The position numbers were made by a program, and so were the translations under genes. DNA of 64,000 bases. Origin: Mesorhizobium plurifarium. GTDB taxonomy: Bacteria; Pseudomonadota; Alphaproteobacteria; Rhizobiales; Rhizobiaceae. A model generated the notes under the pieces. It made no database searches, had not been told where the DNA came from, and was given only the letters and a program-made list of their open reading frames with translations. Shown piece after piece: positions 48,242 through 55,132 of this stretch; positions within the stretch are counted from its first letter, which is position 1, and the number at the start of each line of letters is the position of its first letter. The DNA is taken from the NCBI GenBank assembly GCA_000824785.1, contig CCNB01000012.1, forward strand, positions 133,319-197,318, read 5' to 3'.

Positions 48242-48643
48242 CTATAATTCGTTTAGTGTCCCGAGCAGTTCAGCGGCGCCATTTGCACCCAGGCGCGCCT
48301 CAATCGATCTTTGAGCCCCGCACCAAAGCTCTTCACCTTTTGCCAACGCGTCTCGCCCAGCGAGCGTGAGAAGGACATGCGTTTCACGCTGGTCAGCATC
48401 GCCGCGGGAGAGCAAGACGAGGTCCATACGCTCGAGCACTCGAACGTTTCGTCCAACGGTGGACCGATCGAGTTCGCTCAACCGACCCAGCTCGGACAAA
48501 GTGACAGGTTCAACCCTTGCGATCTTGCGAAGCAGGCCAAACTGCGCAACGCCAACGCCGATCGGGGCAAGAGCCTCGTCGTAGTGCGCACTGACTTTGC
48601 GCGCGGCATTCCTCAGCATCGTACAGTAGCATTGCTCTTCCAT
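48242..48643 (-). CDS. MarR-family transcriptional regulator
   Basis: Start chosen at ATG 48643 (MEEQCYCTMLRNAARKVSAHYDEAL), giving 133 residues. The frame continues upstream through the operator, which is unlikely to be coding. The winged helix lies at about residues 35-100 (VAQFGLLRKIARVEPVTLSELGRLSELDRSTVGRNVRVLERMDLVLLSRGDADQRETHVLLTLAG). Two cysteines near the N-terminus could make it redox- or electrophile-sensitive. A perfect GGGTATATACCC lies 7-18 bases before its start and another before the tautomerase gene downstream. This indicates autorepression and control of the tautomerase, and perhaps of the divergent IclR gene. Confidence 0.93.
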   Translation of the reverse strand: MEEQCYCTMLRNAARKVSAHYDEALAPIGVGVAQFGLLRKIARVEPVTLSELGRLSELDRSTVGRNVRVLERMDLVLLSRGDADQRETHVLLTLAGRDALAKGEELWCGAQRSIEARLGANGAAELLGTLNEL

Positions 48644-48649
48644 GAGAAC

Positions 48650-48661
48650 GGGTATATACCC
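48650..48661. promoter_or_regulatory. Perfect palindrome GGGTATATACCC, MarR operator candidate, copy 2
   Basis: Identical to the sequence at 48214-48225. It lies 7 bases ahead of the MarR ATG and about 90 bases ahead of the divergent IclR ATG. A bound repressor here would block the MarR ribosome-binding/promoter region. Confidence 0.7.
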
Positions 48662-48752
48662 GTAATATGCCATGCGCAAGGGTAATCATGATCATGTGCT
48701 GAAATGGGCCGGGCAGAGATATCTTTGCGGCGGGGCGGATTCGGAGAATAGG

Positions 48753-49607
48753 ATGGGCCTGGATCTGGCATTGGAATTGCTCGAACGGATCGTTCTGTCG
48801 GAGGCGCGCTACCGTCTCTCGGACATTGCTTCAGAACTCAACATTCCAATATCGACGGCTTATCGGCTCGTCGCGTCCCTGGAGAAACGGGGGCTGGTCA
48901 TAGGGATTGGCGCAGGTCGCTATGCCGGCGGGTTTGCTTTGGCCAAATGGGCTATGTTTGTCAGGCCAACGGATACACTCTCAGCGATCGCACGGCCCCA
49001 CCTCAGGCGTCTGGCGCGAACAACCAAAGCTACGGCTCATCTCGGCATATTTGAAGCCGACATGGTCACTTATCTGATCAAGGAAGGATCAACCAGAACT
49101 GCGATCTTCACGCGCGAAGCGATGCAGCTTGAGGCCTACTGCTCCGGGGTCGGAAAGGTCCTGATTGCTGCCCTGCCAGCAACCGACCGGGAGGAATATC
49201 TTTCCAGCGGCGGTTTTGTACCCCTGACCGCGCGGACCATAACCGACCCTGGGAAGCTGCGGCGCCATCTGGCTCAGGTTTTAGCCCAGGGTTACGCCCT
49301 CGACATGCATGAGGCCGCAGACAATCTTTGCTGCCTCGCTGTTCCTTTGCGGGACGCGACAGCTGGCACGTTCGCGGCAATTTCAATAGCATGTTATGGC
49401 GCTGATCCGAACGAACTGCTGGAACACTTACCTCTGCTTCGCGAAACGTCCAACGCTCTCACTGCAAGGCTCGGCAAGGATGCTGGATATTTGATAGAAA
49501 AGGCAAGGTTGAGCAGCGATGAACGCAGGCGCCAGGCAACCCGCACCGCGGCAGCTAGGGCTACGGATTTGGAGACCGAGCTGCCCAGAGAAGTCCGCGT
49601 TCCATGA
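48753..49607 (+). CDS. IclR-family transcriptional regulator
   Basis: I place the start at ATG 48753 (MGLDLALELLERIVLSEARYR) behind GGAGAATAGG, giving 284 residues; a frame from 48672 is possible. The winged helix is at about residues 5-65 (RLSDIASELNIPISTAYRLVASLEKRGLV). The effector domain includes TAHLGIFEADMVTYLIKEGS, YCSGVGKVLIAALP and DMHEAADNLCCLAVPLRDATAGTFAAISIA, the last being the conserved ligand pocket. Its last 47 bases overlap the end of the convergent ThuA-like gene. It may control the mhpD operon or the 49561-52479 genes. Confidence 0.9.
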   Translation: MGLDLALELLERIVLSEARYRLSDIASELNIPISTAYRLVASLEKRGLVIGIGAGRYAGGFALAKWAMFVRPTDTLSAIARPHLRRLARTTKATAHLGIFEADMVTYLIKEGSTRTAIFTREAMQLEAYCSGVGKVLIAALPATDREEYLSSGGFVPLTARTITDPGKLRRHLAQVLAQGYALDMHEAADNLCCLAVPLRDATAGTFAAISIACYGADPNELLEHLPLLRETSNALTARLGKDAGYLIEKARLSSDERRRQATRTAAARATDLETELPREVRVP

Positions 49608-50217
49608 TCGTGTGCATCTGTGGAACTTTGAATTCCTCGAAAGTATGGCCAAGGGCCGAATAGAAGACGCGCCCCGTCCCAAAGCGGCGCTTCCATACGA
49701 CGGGCATCACGACGCCATCGATCCAGCCGAAATACTCGCCCGTGAACGTCGTGGTGGCAAGGACCTCGTTGGAGGGGTCAACGTGCATGTAGTACTGCTC
49801 CGAGCGATAGTCGAAGTCCGAGATCCCACGCATGATCGGATCCGACGGCTTGGCGATGTTAATGCGATAATCAATAAGATCCCCGGGATGTTTCACCCAT
49901 TGCCCACCCGTCATGAACTGGTAGTCGGTCTCCATTCGGAACGTGTCACACATAGTGGCATGAAAACCAGCCAGCCCAGTTCCGCCCCGAACGGCCTGCA
50001 GCAGGTTTTGCAGCTCGGGTTTTTCGATGGTTCCCAGGGTGATTACCGGAATGATCAGATCGAAGCTGGCAAGCTCGGGGTCACCATAGGCTGTCGTGCC
50101 GTTCTCGACGACAACCTCAAAATCATGGGCCGCGAGCATATCGCGAATAACCAACGCGCTCTGCTTGGGCGTGTGAAATTCACGGCCGCCCCAGGTGATC
50201 AGTGCCTTCCTCGTCAT
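49561..50217 (-). CDS. ThuA-domain protein
   Basis: The 218-residue protein starts MTRKALITWGGREFHTPKQSAL. It shows the class I glutamine amidotransferase-like fold of the ThuA family: FDLIIPVITLGTIEKPELQNLLQAVRGGTGLAGFHATMCDTFR, MTGGQWVKHPG, MHVDPSNEVLATTTF and MPVVWKRRFGTGRVFYSALGHTFEEF. The last two blocks are the most conserved in ThuA. ThuA is tied to trehalose utilisation and more broadly to sugar and polyol modification; its exact reaction is unsettled. The gene is the distal member of the leftward 52479-49561 series and overlaps the IclR gene tail-to-tail. Confidence 0.92.
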   Translation of the reverse strand: MTRKALITWGGREFHTPKQSALVIRDMLAAHDFEVVVENGTTAYGDPELASFDLIIPVITLGTIEKPELQNLLQAVRGGTGLAGFHATMCDTFRMETDYQFMTGGQWVKHPGDLIDYRINIAKPSDPIMRGISDFDYRSEQYYMHVDPSNEVLATTTFTGEYFGWIDGVVMPVVWKRRFGTGRVFYSALGHTFEEFKVPQMHTIMERGLLWAARSPNP

Positions 50218-50419
50218 TTTCTGCCTGTCCTTGCAAACTTGAATTGGACCCCAGTTGCGCGAAGCTCCCGCGGGAGTGAGGGACGAACCGCCTTGCGCCA
50301 GATAGAGCGCAAAACGATTGTGGGATCGATGGAAGCACAGGAACGTTCACCGAGGCGATGGGCGCCTCGTCAACCGACTGGCCAATAGGCGACTGTAGAA
50401 AACTCATTTTCACCGCCAA

Positions 50420-50953
50420 TCAGGATGGCAGGCCGTGACGGATCGGATCAGACCCGTCCCAAGCCTCCGAAGCCGCTGCCACTCGCGCGAAGATCGCCTG
50501 GCGCTCAGGACCCATTTTTGCAATTTCGAAAATGGTCTGGGGGTCCCTGGGGTGTTCCATGTAGACCAAGGGGCCATAGGTGGAGCCTACCTCCTGAACG
50601 ACTGTCCAGCCTGCATCGAGGGCTCGGCCCAACGCGCCATCGAAATCTTCCTGCCAGGCAGCCACGTGCTGAAGAAGACCTCCATCGGGGTAACGCTCAA
50701 GCCACTCGGTGTAGATGCTCGCCTCGGAGCTCGCTTGCTGGATGAGCTCGATCTGGAGCGCACCGCTATTAGCCATGGCTACGTGAAGCCGCAGTTCGAT
50801 GGGCCTGCCGCGGTAGATACAGCTTTGCATGGGGACATCCTTACGCACGAACCAGGGTCCGATGCCGGCTTGTTCGGACAAAAATCCCACTCGCTCATCG
50901 ATGTCGCGAACAATGTAACCGGCCTGTTGGATGTTACCGAAGATGCGGCTCAT
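50420..50953 (-). CDS. VOC-superfamily (glyoxalase-like) protein
   Basis: The 177-residue protein begins MSRIFGNIQQAGYIVRDIDERVGFL and shows two beta-alpha-beta-beta-beta units, with ALQIELIQQ, LLQHVAAWQEDFDGALGRALDAGW and PQTIFEIAKM. Of the four usual metal positions the first His is Gln (IQQAGYIV), while Glu (QIELIQ), His (LQHVAAW) and Glu (IFEIA) are present. It resembles methylmalonyl-CoA epimerase-like and uncharacterised VOC proteins. It is too short and lacks the His-His-Glu pattern of extradiol ring-cleavage dioxygenases. It lies 72 bases downstream of the lactonase-like gene. Confidence 0.88.
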   Translation of the reverse strand: MSRIFGNIQQAGYIVRDIDERVGFLSEQAGIGPWFVRKDVPMQSCIYRGRPIELRLHVAMANSGALQIELIQQASSEASIYTEWLERYPDGGLLQHVAAWQEDFDGALGRALDAGWTVVQEVGSTYGPLVYMEHPRDPQTIFEIAKMGPERQAIFARVAAASEAWDGSDPIRHGLPS

Positions 50954-51025
50954 CTTGTTCGCCTCCCAATGCCAATACGCCCATCATTCGATTTCAAAGG
51001 TCGACGGGTATGGGGCTATGCGTCC

Positions 51026-51937
51026 TCACCGGTTCGACGCCGCCGCGGCGCGAGCCTCAACCGACGGCAGCACGCTCTCGTGTCCGTCGCCCAGGCACAG
51101 TTCGATCACCTTCAGGCCGTACTCGGACGTTGCAGACGGAAAACGCTCTGCCAGCCTGCTCTCATGGACCGGAATGACCCGCGTCCGATCGCCGCCGGCG
51201 GCCTCGATCATCTCGTGCGTTGTCATCACCAGGTTGAACGCGCTTCCCGAGGCAGCACCGATAGGCAGATAGAACGGCTTTTCGGCGTCGCCTCCGTCGA
51301 GGTTTTCGAACTGGTAGACGAGATCTCCGGCCAGTATCCAGCTGTCGGCCTGGGTTCCGGCGGAGTTCCTCACTACGACATACTGCGAACCCGCCGTATG
51401 CGTGTCGAAGGCCGGCACGAGATCGATACCGGGCAGAACGTTGTCGCTGCGCCCCTTGAGCAGGGTGAAACGGCCCTTCCGCGCGAGATCGATGCATTCA
51501 AGGATATCGGCAGAGTCCACGAAACTGGTTAGCCAGCGGAAGCGGCTGTCCAGCGACATCCGCCAAACCCAGTCGGAAAGCTCACGTTCCTGCATGTAGA
51601 AATGGGCGTTCGGGAAATAGCGCAAACCACCCAGGTGATCGAAATGCGCATGTGTGGGTAGAACATGCGTCACATCGGCGGGTGCAATGCCAAGCGACTG
51701 CAACACCTTTGCTGGGCTTTCCCATTTGTCGACGGTGAGCCCGGAGGTATGCTTCTTGTCGTGAAGCTCCCAATCGAAGCCGGCATCAACCAGCGCCACG
51801 ATGCCCTCGCCCCGGATCACTATGAAGCCGAACAAGATCGGACACACACCGGCGTTGTATTTCCCATTCAGGAAGGCACCGATGGGATTGTCCGGTGCGG
51901 TGGCATACTCGACGACATGGATCGAATAGGTTGTCAT
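51026..51937 (-). CDS. Metallo-beta-lactamase-fold hydrolase, N-acyl homoserine lactonase-like
   Basis: From ATG 51937 (MTTYSIHVVEYATAPDNPIGAFL, overlapping the upstream stop as ATGA) the protein has 303 residues. The zinc motif is complete: THVLPTHAHFDHLGGLRYFPNA (HxHxDH). Downstream ligands appear in VPAFDTHTAGSQYVVV, ILAGDLVYQFENL with Asp, and VIPVHESRL with His. The arrangement matches the AiiA-like lactonase subfamily, although such members also hydrolyse other lactones. In this setting a lactone intermediate of ring or sugar-acid breakdown is at least as likely as quorum signals. Confidence 0.92.
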   Translation of the reverse strand: MTTYSIHVVEYATAPDNPIGAFLNGKYNAGVCPILFGFIVIRGEGIVALVDAGFDWELHDKKHTSGLTVDKWESPAKVLQSLGIAPADVTHVLPTHAHFDHLGGLRYFPNAHFYMQERELSDWVWRMSLDSRFRWLTSFVDSADILECIDLARKGRFTLLKGRSDNVLPGIDLVPAFDTHTAGSQYVVVRNSAGTQADSWILAGDLVYQFENLDGGDAEKPFYLPIGAASGSAFNLVMTTHEMIEAAGGDRTRVIPVHESRLAERFPSATSEYGLKVIELCLGDGHESVLPSVEARAAAASNR

Positions 51938-52479
51938 GAACTCTGGACCCGGTTGCCTGGAAATTGATGCGGCTTGGCATGCGTGGCGCAGCAACTCGTC
52001 GCGAAGTTGACGACATCGAAGCCGGCGGCAAGCTTGCTGACGGTGCGAAGTTCCCGGACGACTTGCCGCAACCCCGCCATGACGGACGCGCAACGCGGAT
52101 CATCACGCATGTCGGCGCCGTCGCGAACCATTCCGGCGATTGCGTCCAGTTTCTCCAGCGCTACAACCAGATGATGCCTGTGATGGCGCGCACCCTGCGT
52201 GGTAGCTCGGCTTGTCATAAGCGATTGCTTCGCCCCTTCTAGTGGCTCGGCGAGCCGCCAATGGAAGCCAGCACCCAACGCCCCCCGGTCCGATGAAGCA
52301 AAATCGGTCAGTAGGATGGCCGTCAGGAGGGCAACCACATACTTCATGTCCTCAAAGGCCGTGGAAGCGGCTTGGTAGTAGCCCTCGTCCTGAGTGTGGG
52401 ACGCCGCCACGGCCTCGGCCGGCCCGACCCCGATCACCTCGGCGACGAAATCCATGTTGACGTTGTCCAGGAATCTCAT
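51934..52479 (-). CDS. Hypothetical protein, 181 residues
   Basis: I do not recognise this family. The protein starts MRFLDNVNMDFVAEVIGVGPAEAV, includes a hydrophobic stretch (MKYVVALLTAILLTDF) that could be a buried or membrane helix, and ends with ELRTVSKLAAGFDVVNFATSCCATHAKPH. Predicted content is largely helical. Its stop overlaps the lactonase-like ATG (ATGA), so the two are translationally coupled and probably act together. It is the first well-supported gene behind the operator-bearing promoter at 52815-52846, with a less certain frame in between. Confidence 0.7.
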   Translation of the reverse strand: MRFLDNVNMDFVAEVIGVGPAEAVAASHTQDEGYYQAASTAFEDMKYVVALLTAILLTDFASSDRGALGAGFHWRLAEPLEGAKQSLMTSRATTQGARHHRHHLVVALEKLDAIAGMVRDGADMRDDPRCASVMAGLRQVVRELRTVSKLAAGFDVVNFATSCCATHAKPHQFPGNRVQSS

Positions 52480-52772
52480 GACTGAAGTCTTTCCTGCACG
52501 TTGTCCGCCGCAGTCCGGCCGGCAAAACCGCGATCATCCACGGCGTCCTTGCGGTTCACCTCATCTGATCGTGGATGTGTGGTCCCGGCAGAGCCCGACG
52601 GCTGGTGTAGGCTTTTCACGCCCCGCCAGCCTGCGCAGGTAGTCCGCAAGCACGCGTCGCTCGCGCCCGCGCCGAATTGCTGATGGGCTGTTCCCGCAAT
52701 TCCCGCAGACGTGGAGAGATCAGGCGCAAATGGGAACTCGGCCGCTCCGGGTCGTTCTATGCGGGTACTCAT
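52476..52772 (-). CDS. Possible small protein at the head of the 52479 operon
   Basis: An ATG at 52772 opens 98 codons (MSTRIERPGAAEFPFAPDLS onward) whose TGA overlaps the next ATG, as in the other coupled genes here. It begins about 35 bases after the predicted transcription start. Against it: the composition (rich in Ala, Gly, Ser, Thr, Arg) is like that of a random GC-rich frame, and no motif is visible. GGGGGAG lies 12 bases before the ATG. A leader peptide-type ORF or a non-coding 5' region are both possible. Confidence 0.3.
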   Translation of the reverse strand: MSTRIERPGAAEFPFAPDLSTSAGIAGTAHQQFGAGASDACLRTTCAGWRGVKSLHQPSGSAGTTHPRSDEVNRKDAVDDRGFAGRTAADNVQERLQS

Positions 52773-52814
52773 CCTGGACAGCACTCCCCCACCGCTAACG
52801 CCTCTACTCGATCA

Positions 52815-52846
52815 ATATATCTAACATGTTAACTAATCGTCAAGCG
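52815..52846 (-). promoter_or_regulatory. Promoter with embedded TAACATGTTA operator, distal copy
   Basis: On the reverse strand: TTGACG (-35, 52843-52838), a 17-base spacer containing TAACATGTTA (52822-52831), then ATATAT (-10, 52820-52815). The core and flanks match the sequence at 57854-57886, including the CGCTTGAC block at the same distance from the palindrome. It reads into the 52479-49561 genes. Confidence 0.7.
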
Positions 52847-53010
52847 TCCCGGCACCGGTCTCGATCAAATCTGGGGCAGACCGCTCGCTGTCGGGGTCGC
52901 AGTTGCGAGGCGCTCGCACCGACCGACCGACGGTTGCCTGATCCTAACGCCGCTTGAGGGCAGCCCGCCAGGCGGATGTCAGGATTAGACGACCGCAGCG
53001 CTTGATCATC

Positions 53011-53041
53011 GCGCCTCTCGCCAAGCCTTAGCGAGAGGCGC
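53011..53041 (-). terminator. Strong hairpin after the ABC operon
   Basis: GCGCCTCTCGC (53011-53021) and GCGAGAGGCGC (53031-53041) pair perfectly over 11 bases around a 9-base loop, starting 12 bases after the binding-protein stop. There is no T-run, so it may end transcription with Rho's help or protect the 3' end of the operon mRNA. Confidence 0.75.
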
Positions 53042-53053
53042 GGCGAATTAGGC

Positions 53054-54088
53054 TTACTTCTTGCCGATGATGTTTTTGAGGGTCCAGTCGTATGAGTATT
53101 TGAGCCACAGGATATCGCTATCGGCCAGATTACCATGATCGGCCTTCAATTGCGCCACAGAGAGGACCGGAACGGGAGCCTCCATCGTCATGGGCACCGG
53201 TTCCCCACTGAGCTTCGCTACCGCGACGTTCACCGCCATGCCGCCGACTCCCGGATCGGTGTTCATTGCGACGGAATCATATCCGGACTTCTCGTTCAGC
53301 TTAATCAACAGGTTCACATCAGTGCCCGAGAAGCCATAAACTTGCATGGGAACCTCGCGGCCGGCCGCTAGGAAGGCCTGTGCCGCGCCGAAGGCGGCTT
53401 CGCCTTGGGAGAAGATGATGTCCACCTTCGGCGGCAGTGTTGGCAAGATGGTGGTGACGTGCTGCTGAGCAACCGATTGGTTCCAGTCGCCGTAGACTGT
53501 TGAGACAACCTTGATGTCCGGATACTTGGCAAGCGCGCGCGTATAAGAGTCCTGGATAGTCTGTTCCGCGGCGTTTCCGGCCAAGCCGCGTATCATGATC
53601 GCAGTGCCCTTCGTCCCGACCCTGTCCGTAATGAGCTTTACGTATTTGTCGCCGAGGGTTTTGAAATCGTTTTGAAGTTCGATCGCCTTGGGGTTGGTGA
53701 TCCCGCCCGTCCCTGTGGCAAGAACCGGGATGCCTGCAGCCACGGCGTTGTCCACGGCCCCGTTCAGAGCTGTATCCGATAGCGGCTCGATAATGATGAA
53801 GTCCACGCCCTGCAGCGTCAGATTGTTGATCTGCTGGATCTGTGTCTGCGCGTCGCCTCCGGCGTCCACTATCTTGAGTTCCACCTTCTTGCCACTGGCA
53901 TTGAGTTGTTCGGCCGCGTACTTCGCGGAAGCGAAGAACCCCTTCTGCCAACTGTTAGTCTGGAATGGCATGGCCACCCCAATGACGAATGTCTTGTCGT
54001 TGGCGGAAGCCTGACCACATGCCATCACTCCCCCAATCAACAGTCCCGCGGCCAAGACGGCACGCCTGCTCAGGGTATTTTTGCGCAT
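53054..54088 (-). CDS. Periplasmic sugar-type substrate-binding protein (Peripla_BP_4)
   Basis: The 344-residue protein begins MRKNTLSRRAVLAAGLLIGG with a signal peptide (arginine pair, hydrophobic core, ACGQASA cleavage region). The mature part has FVIGVAMPFQTNSWQKGFFASAKYAAEQL and NLTLQGVDFIIIEPLSDTALNGAVDNAVAAGIPVLATGTG, then VDIIFSQGEAAFGAAQAFLAAGREVPMQVYGFSGTDVN. This is the RbsB-like fold. It is the last gene of the operon behind the fused ATPase-permease and a second permease. Ligand unknown. The strong hairpin after it may keep its mRNA end stable. Confidence 0.92.
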   Translation of the reverse strand: MRKNTLSRRAVLAAGLLIGGVMACGQASANDKTFVIGVAMPFQTNSWQKGFFASAKYAAEQLNASGKKVELKIVDAGGDAQTQIQQINNLTLQGVDFIIIEPLSDTALNGAVDNAVAAGIPVLATGTGGITNPKAIELQNDFKTLGDKYVKLITDRVGTKGTAIMIRGLAGNAAEQTIQDSYTRALAKYPDIKVVSTVYGDWNQSVAQQHVTTILPTLPPKVDIIFSQGEAAFGAAQAFLAAGREVPMQVYGFSGTDVNLLIKLNEKSGYDSVAMNTDPGVGGMAVNVAVAKLSGEPVPMTMEAPVPVLSVAQLKADHGNLADSDILWLKYSYDWTLKNIIGKK

Positions 54089-54127
54089 TCTATTTTCCTC
54101 CCTTTTTGGATTGCATCCGTTTACGGA

Positions 54128-55132
54128 TTACCTTCGATCTGGCGAACGGGCCGCGACCAGGCAAACCGTCGACAGAACAATCAGACCTTGAATGATGTAT
54201 TGCGTGCCGATCCCGAAGTTCAGCAGGATCAGGTCGGATTGGGCGAGTGTCAGGACAAGGGCGCCCACCGCCGTTCCGAATACCGATGTCACGCCGCCGG
54301 TCGGCCGCGTGCCACCGATAACAACTGCGGCAACCGAGCCTAGCAGATACGCACGGCCGAGATCGGCCGAGACGCCGCCCTGATAAGTCGCCAGCAACAC
54401 ACCCAGCAGCGCTTCGAGCACCCCCGCCAGGACGAATGTTCCCAGCAAAACCCAGCCACGACGCACGCCTGCCAGCCGCGCTACCTCGGCGTTTTGGCCC
54501 ATAGCGTGAAATTGCAGTCCGAACACGGTCCTGGAAAGCAGCACACCTACGACGGCAAGGATGAGCGCCGCGACGATCAGCACGCCGGTGAGCCCCGCAA
54601 AGCGCGCCCGCAGCATGGCCTCGAACATTCCGCCAACAGGTTTGGACGGCCAATTCTGGATGGAGACAGTCAGGCTGTAGAGAATATAACCGGATGCAAG
54701 CGTTGCCACGATCGCGGGAATACGCAGCCGGACGATCAACGCTACGTTAACCGCCCCGGTGAGAGCTCCCACGAGCACGCTAAGCAATACTGAGCCGGCG
54801 ACGTTGTCCTGCCCAAGAACTCCTGCCGACATGACGTAGGCGCTAAAAGTGACGACATAGGGAAGGCTGAGGTCGATATTTCCGGATCCGCTGGCCAGTA
54901 CGGCCATTTGGGCTGTTCCCGCGAGAGCGAATAAGCCGGCGATTGTTGCGTTGGCGATGAGGAAGGACCACGAGAGCTCGCCCGTAACCAGCCCGGCGAT
55001 CACCCACAGCAACACCACCCCGGCCAACGCGCCTGCCCAGGACTTCCTCAGGAGGTTTCGCCAGATCTTCACCCCAACATTCGTACTCATCAAAGTGACG
55101 GAGCCAACCGCGAATTGAGCTTTTCGGGTCAT
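54128..55132 (-). CDS. Ribose-type ABC transporter permease
   Basis: The 334-residue protein has a hydrophilic N-terminus (MTRKAQFAVGSVTLMSTNVG) and about eight to ten hydrophobic segments. BPD_transp_2 features are MAVLASGSGNIDLSLPYVVTFSAYVMSAGVL, AVNVALIVRLRIPAIVATLASGYILYSL and AMGQNAEVARLAGVRRGWVLLGTFV, the ATPase contact loop. The ATG overlaps the stop of the fused ATPase-permease gene (ATGA); ATG 55090 is an alternative. It would pair with the permease half of that fusion to form a heterodimeric channel, which differs from the homodimeric channel of standard ribose importers. Confidence 0.92.
   Translation of the reverse strand: MTRKAQFAVGSVTLMSTNVGVKIWRNLLRKSWAGALAGVVLLWVIAGLVTGELSWSFLIANATIAGLFALAGTAQMAVLASGSGNIDLSLPYVVTFSAYVMSAGVLGQDNVAGSVLLSVLVGALTGAVNVALIVRLRIPAIVATLASGYILYSLTVSIQNWPSKPVGGMFEAMLRARFAGLTGVLIVAALILAVVGVLLSRTVFGLQFHAMGQNAEVARLAGVRRGWVLLGTFVLAGVLEALLGVLLATYQGGVSADLGRAYLLGSVAAVVIGGTRPTGGVTSVFGTAVGALVLTLAQSDLILLNFGIGTQYIIQGLIVLSTVCLVAARSPDRR

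Larger units (their letters stand above)
52780..53053. other. Intergenic region with promoter, operator and terminator
   Basis: Between the ABC operon end and the head of the 52479 operon. It carries the promoter/operator at 52815-52846 and the hairpin at 53011-53041, both listed separately. The segment 52850-53005 shows nothing I recognise. Confidence 0.6.

Noticed and set aside
50420..50953. VOC protein as the missing extradiol ring-cleavage dioxygenase
   Set aside because: Too short, first metal His replaced by Gln, and no two-domain dioxygenase pattern.
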